A DNA stretch of 64,000 nucleotides from Metellina segmentata (taxonomy: Eukaryota > Arthropoda > Arachnida > Araneae > Tetragnathidae): NCBI GenBank assembly GCA_947359465.1, contig OX375883.1, positions 95,616,293 through 95,680,292 on the forward strand, read 5' to 3'. Below are positions 58,141 through 64,000 of this stretch, in pieces. Numbering within the stretch: the first letter of the stretch is position 1; each line of letters starts with the position of its first letter. The notes beneath the pieces were generated by a model. It did not search any database. It saw only the letters and a list, made by a program, of their open reading frames with translations, and had not been told where the DNA came from. The position numbers and the translations under genes were made by a program.

Positions 58141-58620
58141 GTGTCATTAAAACTTCCATTGTATGTGTGTGTCTATTTCTTCATATTGTATGTCGTGTGT
58201 CTTGCACAGCATGGCTTAATATGGCCCATACAACATGAAACCTTAAAAGGAATCAACCCACCAGATTGAGGGGAAATGTGGAAGGTATTACCACATCGTA
58301 TTCTGCTTAAATTGCGGGGTCTTCGTGGAAGACTTCGTGGGAGCGGCACGTGAATGCTGGAATCTGGCCCGCATTTAAGTGTCGTCTTGAAGAATCCAGG
58401 CAAACAGCAAACTCATTCGATCAACAAACATTGGGGTGTCGGATGTCAGTTAATTTTATTAGAAATGGGTCATGGATGTATACAAGGTGAGGTTTATTGT
58501 TAATACTCTTTCTTATGATTACAGAATCAACACGTATTGCAAATTTTTCGACTGCGTTTTGATCCGAAATTTGTAATCCTCGTGTTACAGAAAATTTCAT
58601 GTTTTATTCTATAATGTATA
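58141..58620. other. No gene recognised
   Basis: GTCTTGCACAGCATGGCTTAAT near 58198 resembles TTGGCACAGCTTGATCAAAT at about 19570, upstream of the ligand 1 terminal exon; it may be a shared old repeat. Nothing else is supported. Confidence 0.35.
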
Positions 58621-59490
58621 CAGGTTCATTCTACAGTCATGAGACAAACTTGGAGGGGTGGTACAGCTTACTAACACATGTATATTTCGTATCGGAATGT
58701 ATGGTCGAAAGTTACGCGTGGAAGCCCGAACGCAAAAAATGAGGCAGGAACAGAAAAACATTGTTTATTTATAAAATCCTTACAAAATGCTTCTATGCAG
58801 CAATGTTTAAATAAATGCTCGAATTTGCCTACACCAACAGTAATACATGCTTGATAGCGTCGAAAGAGTGATTGGTGATAATGTTACAATGATTCCAGGC
58901 ATTTCGCGCACGCTTTCAGACGCAATTTGTAGTCGAGCAACAAGGTCATCAACTGAGTCAACTGGAGTTCCGTAAACGATTGTCTTCAGTTACCCCCAAA
59001 AGGAGTAATCGATGCTCGATAAGTCTGGCGATCTAGGTGGAAATCGGACTGGTCCACTACGGCCATTCCATCACCACACAAAACATGCATCCAGGTAATT
59101 GCTGACAACCACATTGAAATGGTCCGGCGCACCGTCATACTGAAACCACATGTGATTACGAACGACAGTAGGAACATCTTGCAGCAATTCTGGTAAAACT
59201 TCTTCCAAAAAAATACGATAGTGTGAGCCATTGAGTTGCGTTGGTAGGAGATATGCAGTGTTTGTATTACTGTTGGTGGTAGCAATTTTGAGCATTTATT
59301 GTAAACATTGCTGCCAAGAAGCACATCGCAAGGATGTTGTAAATAAACAATGTGTTTCTGTTCATGTCTCAGTTTTTGTATTCGTGCCTCCACGCGTCAC
59401 TTCCGACCTTGCATTCCTTTACGAAAAATTATTGTTTTAGTAGGTTGTCCCACCCCTCCAAGTTTGTCCCAATACCATAGAATCACCCTG
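58621..59490 (-). pseudogene. DUF4817-type mariner, complete ends, upstream of ligand 2
   Basis: An 870-bp element with TA on both sides and long inverted ends (130 bp or more): CAGGTTCATTCTACAGTCAT on the left, CAGGGTGATTCTATGGTATT on the right (minus strand). The minus-strand transposase is internally deleted and frameshifted: VVRNHMWFQYDGAPDHF keeps the catalytic Asp region and the C-terminus ends near 58815. It is the same ancestral insertion as 6695-7461. Confidence 0.87.
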
Positions 59491-59812
59491 TATATGAAAA
59501 TAAAAACAGACGTGTTGTGAAAAATAAGTAAAATTGAATTTTTCCGTAGAAAAAATTATCTATTCCATAATCCGGTTAGTAAATGATCCACTTCCATAGA
59601 AACTACGGAGAATCCGTAGCAGTTGGCATCTCAGAGTATCCTCTCTCCCTTTGAGCGGCCACCACAGCAAAATTTCGGTCCCAACAAACCCAAAAGTAGC
59701 ATAAACGGCGCATCCGCACCCAATCTGGGAACCCCGCGCCCGATCGATGCGACCACCAAGGGAATCGGAAGAGAACGAGTGAACGAACAGATCGGATAAA
59801 AAGAGCCGGTGC
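59491..59812 (+). promoter_or_regulatory. Upstream region and 5' UTR of ligand 2
   Basis: Aligns with 7462-7784. GATCGGATAAAA lies about 12 bp before the ATG in both. No core promoter motif was assigned. Confidence 0.45.
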
Positions 59813-60062
59813 ATGCAGGGTTCGATTACTATAGAGATGCATTTCTGGTCAGCTCTGGTGACGATCCTCGTGACAGCCGCGTCGGCGGCCCAACCGGAGG
59901 TAGAGAGCCTGAGGAGCCGGATCCTGGCCAACCTGGGTATGGCCGAACTGCCGGATATGAGCGCCGTGAACACGTCCGATAGCGAGATGCAGAAGATGAT
60001 GAGGGAGTACGAAATGAGGGTTCGTAGGGACGAGGAGGAGATTCTAAGCTATGACATAACAG
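59813..60062 (+). CDS. TGF-beta-superfamily ligand 2, exon 1
   Basis: The paralog of 7785-8061: 83 codons plus one base (phase 1), ending at G|GTGAGT. The signal peptide ends in the same LVTILVTAASAA, followed by VESLRSRILANLGM, the NTS glycosylation site and MREYEMRV. The acidic linker is shorter by nine residues than in ligand 1. Most other changes are conservative and the frame is open, so both copies appear to be under constraint, at least here. The terminal exon should lie beyond 64000 on the plus strand; whether it keeps the odd cysteine pattern of ligand 1 cannot be seen. Confidence 0.8.
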
Positions 60063-63000
60063 GTGAGTTTGGGGAAAGCTTGTTTTGAATAGGTACAAGT
60101 ACTTAGTCTGACTTCAGCGAAAACAATTTTACTTTGACTCGACTCCGTGATTATTTTCAAACTGGGAAGTGAAGTATTTTTAAAGAAAGTATTTTTTAAT
60201 TATTTTATATATTTAACCCTACGAGTATCACGAGATTTCTCGAGTCATGTTGTAATACTTTAAACGGGTTTTTTATTTGTGATCGTGTTGTATTTTTTTA
60301 CTTATTTTATACCCAAAAACACATGATGACTAAGTAACCACATTTTTTGGATTGAAAAATCCTAGGAAATATTCATAGGGAAGACCAAAACGGTCGTGAC
60401 TCTGGTTAGAAAAAACTTGGATTGGAAAAATCCTAGTAAATATTAATATTCAAGCATGGAAAATTGTAGAGGCTTAAATTTTATGTTATAAAAGCGGGGA
60501 TATAGTATTATAAATTCTATTATTGTAACAATTTAAGTCTTTGACTGCAGTGATAACCATTTAACAATGACCCTTGGCTATTATAGTTACAAAAGGATTG
60601 TGATCTCTAAAAGGAACCTTACGTATTTAAATTAATGAAACTATATGTGAAAAATTATGTTGTAAGATTAATAGGTATAGTAATTACAATTTCAGTATGA
60701 CTCTTTCTGTAAATACAATAAAAAGTGTTGGGATGAATTGCATTAAAAATACTCCACATATTTAAATTGAAAAAATGTATAAAGTATAACAACAATTCAA
60801 TATTTATCAACTGCGGTAATAGTGATTTTGCGACTTTTTTAAATAAATATAATTAAATTTAAAAGCAACAAATTATATAATTTTGTTTAAAACATGTGTC
60901 TAATTCTGAAGTGCATGAATTGGAAAAGCAGAGAATTAGTCAGAAAAAACAAAATATTTCTCTACAAAATTATATTTAGTACAGATTTTAAAACAGGAAG
61001 ACATTGAGAAATTGGAGTAAAAAATAAAAAACAAATATTTTTATTTAAATTTTTTATAACAAATTATTTAAATTATATTCAATAAGAAGACAATTTATAA
61101 AAATTAACTATTTCATTTCATTCTAAAATTCTTCTCATATCTTCCTAGAAAAGTACCGTAACTCAAATCGGAAAACTTATTTTTTAAGTAACAATGAACT
61201 TTATTAAACTCCCGAAGAAACTAAGAAACCCAATTTGGAAACAGACTTTTCATCTTTAGTATAAATAAGAAAAATGTATCATAAAATTCTGAAAAGTTCA
61301 AATGAAGAAAATATTTATCCGAATTGCGTCACTTTTATTACAGTAGGTTGTTATCGTCGCACTTCAGCAACACAACGGGCTATTCACTTTTCTTAAGATG
61401 TGGAAGCAGATCTTTTATATTAGATATAAAATATCAGTCAAAATGTTCTTCTAATGTTGAAGTTTACTGACCTTTTACATGAGGAGCCAAAAAATATGAA
61501 ATAACTCTTCAAGTTTTCTTAATGTGGCATCTTTTTCACGATCTGACCAATTTTACTAATGACGTATTACCTCGTTGAAAAAAAATATCGTTTCTTGGTA
61601 AAGCAAAAAGGAATTTGGAATGAAGAATGAAGATATGCTTACAAAATATTTAATGCTTCGAAGAATTACGAATTAGGCGCAGACATATTTTCAAAATACA
61701 GAATTACAATTAATAATGTAACTTTTGAATAAGTTAATAATTTTTTATGGAATGACTTTATTCAGTGTAGATAGAAAGTATATAAAACTAGATAAATCGT
61801 AAAAGTTATATTTTTTTACGAAAAGAAGAAATTGTGTACAGTAAAAACTGAGGTTGTTACAAAATTTTAAATCGAATCATAAAACGTAATTTAAGGTAGT
61901 AAAACATATACTTAATTTAATACTAATAGTCTTCAAATGCTAGTAAATATATTTTTGAAATCCGACTTTAAACAAAATTTAATTTGAATTCATTTGGTTT
62001 CTTTATTTATCCATCTCATGTTTGAAAATAATACGATTAAATTAATTCCCTACAGTGTAAAACACTTAATTCCTGCGATTCAACTTACCATGTTTAATCA
62101 ACATATAATATTGTTCGTGAACGTTTCTTTTGAACTTTTAATGAATAGAAATTAAATTTCATTTGTTTTTAAGTAAGGTTCATTTCAAATTATAGGATTT
62201 CTGATAGTGTATTTTAATTTCAATTACATCTTTAAAAACTCTCAAATTTTCCCTGGCAATTTTGGGTAGGCATTTTTCCTCTCTTATAATCGTATGAAAG
62301 TTAACTTCTTTTAAAAACAAATAGTATGAACTTTCAAATAAATAGACACTTTCCATGCCATGAATGTTTGCTTGCTAATGTGATTATTTCAGTGAAAAAT
62401 TTGTGTAAATGTTGGTTGTACGATTAAATTAATTAACTAATCGAACTTGTACGACTGTACATAATTAAGTTTACCTTTCCATTCCTTTTAATTTAAGTTA
62501 GAAAACATTGTTTACGAGAAAATGATGCAATCTAAAACTAAAAATAGAAATTTTCAGAACTTGTAGTGGAAGTTTAATTAAAACATTATTTTTTGCCATA
62601 TCTCAAAGAGATGCAGAAATTGATTTCAGATGCAGAAATTATTGAATTTTCCAAAAAAAAAAGGACAGTTAATGAAATATTCCATTTGAAAACTACAACC
62701 CCCCCCCCCTATCCCCCTCCCCCAACGCATTCATCCTTTTAGATTATAAAAACCAACCGTGTTGCATATTCGCGCCAAATATTCTCCTCGCAGTTTGTAG
62801 TGCTGCCATCTGCTGTTCAAGTTTGATACTATTCAAGTGCACCTGTTAAAATTGAATGGTTTATTTACAAAAGTTTTAAAACCTTTTATTTCTCATTTGT
62901 ACATTTTTTAGCGTCTTCTTTTTTAAAAGATGGAAACCTGATTTCCTCCAAAATACTGTCCTAGTGAGTAAAAAATTTTTTGCAGATTGTGACAACTTTA

Positions 63001-63574
63001 AAAAAGATGACATCTGTAGAGATATAAATAAACAATTCAATATATGACATTAAAACTACAAATGGTATTACAGCGACTCAAACTTTTCGTCGCAGTGCAT
63101 TATTCTGCTTACAAGGTTTAATATTTCATAACAAGTTATATAACAAGGTTTAAGCTTACAAAACAAGTTATATGACAAGGTTTAAGATTACATAACAAGT
63201 TAAAGGACAAGGTTTAAGATTACATAACAAGTTATGTAAAAAGGTTTAAATTACGTATAACAAAATTGAAAATTACTTTATTCCACAGTAATTTGTTTAA
63301 CTTTAAACGTTTTCAAAACTACTTTCGCAAGTTAAGTTTACCATGTAGCTATTGATTTACTAATGTCTATATATTTCTATATATACGTATAAAAATTGTT
63401 TTGTGATTTTCACATGAGTAAAAACGAACACAAATATTCATAATAATGTTTGAATTATTTGTGAGTTCCTGAGATTTCGAGAAGTGCCACAGGAACTCAG
63501 TACTTAGTCGAAGCAGTCGACTTACAAAAAGAACGTCTTTCATTGCGTAAGAACATGGTAGACCGGTTAGAAGA
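60063..63574 (+). other. Ligand 2 intron 1 (part)
   Basis: 60063-62890 aligns in blocks with 8062-8965 and 14194-15460. About 60150-60890 has no counterpart in ligand 1. From 62890 on the introns differ. C-runs lie at 62699-62708 and nearby. A ~32-bp tandem repeat (TAACAAGTTA..GACAAGGTTTAAG, four to five copies) lies at about 63110-63245. No exon is recognised. Confidence 0.7.
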
Positions 63575-63865
63575 TTAGCGGATTAGCAACAGAAGGGTAG
63601 CGAATTCGAAACGATCCAAATAAAGATCGTCGTGTTCATGGGGGTTGGTGAAAGTTTCATCCGTCTTGGGCTCAAATTTGTTTACGTCGGAACAGTGTAA
63701 AAGATGGGAGAGGGGAACTCAAACTCAGGTGTAAACCTCGTCATCTGACCATGATTCAAAACTACGTGGTGTAGTCATCGGATCTTCGGGTTTGATCCCG
63801 GACCGTAGACAATAGCCCATTGTTTTGCTCCAGTGTGACGCCATTTGAAATACATACCTTCATAA
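63575..63865 (+). mobile_element. Diverged SINE copy
   Basis: The head is poorly kept (AGGGTAGCGAATTCGAAAC). The body (CTCAAACTCAGGTGTAAACC) and the tail region (GACAATAGCCCATTG) are recognisable. Confidence 0.65.
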
Positions 63866-63884
63866 TGGTGTTGTTAATCGATCC

Positions 63885-64000
63885 CGAAGCAACAGACGCG
63901 AGGATAACGCCTCGTTATGTTGTAACACGGTCAGATTGTGAAGTCAGCCTGGCACCTCACTCTCCAAACTCCCTCCCGACCAACCGGTCTGTGGTTAATG
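63885..64000 (-). mobile_element. SINE copy cut by the window edge
   Basis: Minus-strand SINE body (CACTCTCCAAACT) leads into a head-like CCGACCAACCGGTCTGTGG, but a middle part is missing. The window ends here. Confidence 0.65.

Overview
This looks like AT-rich nuclear DNA from an arthropod. The transposon set (Tc1, a DUF4817-type mariner, ZMYM1/ZBED-like hAT, pogo, Helitron, Ty3/gypsy, a tRNA-derived SINE) is familiar from chelicerates, especially spiders. That placement is an inference and I have no species-level marker. There are no operons, no CRISPR array and no bacterial genes. The host coding signal is one secreted TGF-beta-superfamily ligand and the start of a second copy of it; nearly everything else is transposon-derived or tandem repeat.

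Host genes. Ligand 1 (+) has exon 1 at 7785-8061 (signal peptide and start of prodomain) and a terminal exon at 19647-20170 (end of prodomain plus cystine-knot domain), separated by an 11.6 kb intron. Both junctions are phase 1, so a two-exon, 266-residue protein can be read without any other exon. Ligand 2 (+) shows only exon 1 at 59813-60062; its remaining exon(s) lie past the right edge. The paralogy extends beyond the exons. An old mariner remnant, about 320 bp of upstream sequence, exon 1 and a long part of intron 1 align between about 6695-15460 and 58735-62890. The main interruptions in copy 1 are a 5.2 kb pogo-like element (8966-14193) and a SINE (15072-15311), both absent from copy 2. 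The ligand is unusual: the terminal exon has no RXXR cleavage site, and the knot lacks the usual interchain cysteine (Ser-Cys instead of Cys-Cys).

Layout. 1-6690: Tc1 fragment, a repeat block also found at 20459-22212, an LTR-like GC-rich stretch, a (TA)n-centred palindrome, and repeat block E. 6695-20458: ligand 1 with its intron full of nested elements and a 31-bp minisatellite ending about 115 bp before the last exon. 20459-23052: repeats and a hAT remnant. 23053-36027 and 39190-49620: two direct copies of one segmental duplication. The first carries a 2,523-bp Helitron that the second lacks. Inside both are a CATCGATG-rich hAT-type MITE with a tandemly amplified end, a TTAA-flanked MITE, a ZBED5-like hAT inserted in an older ZMYM1-like hAT, a Tigger-type MITE, block E and Ty3/gypsy pol. 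36028-39189: a SINE split by a MITE, then a LINE RNase H split by a SINE. 49621-52460: the rest of the gypsy copy (protease, gag, primer-binding site), then a hAT C-terminus. 53010-55390: degenerate ~137-bp tandem repeat holding a nearly intact Tc1. 55391-58620: MITEs and SINEs. 58621-64000: ligand 2 region.

The paralogous gene copies and the segmental duplication serve as empty-site controls for several insertions, so element boundaries and relative ages can be read from the sequence. All homology statements come from reading the sequence by eye; no alignment or database search was run.
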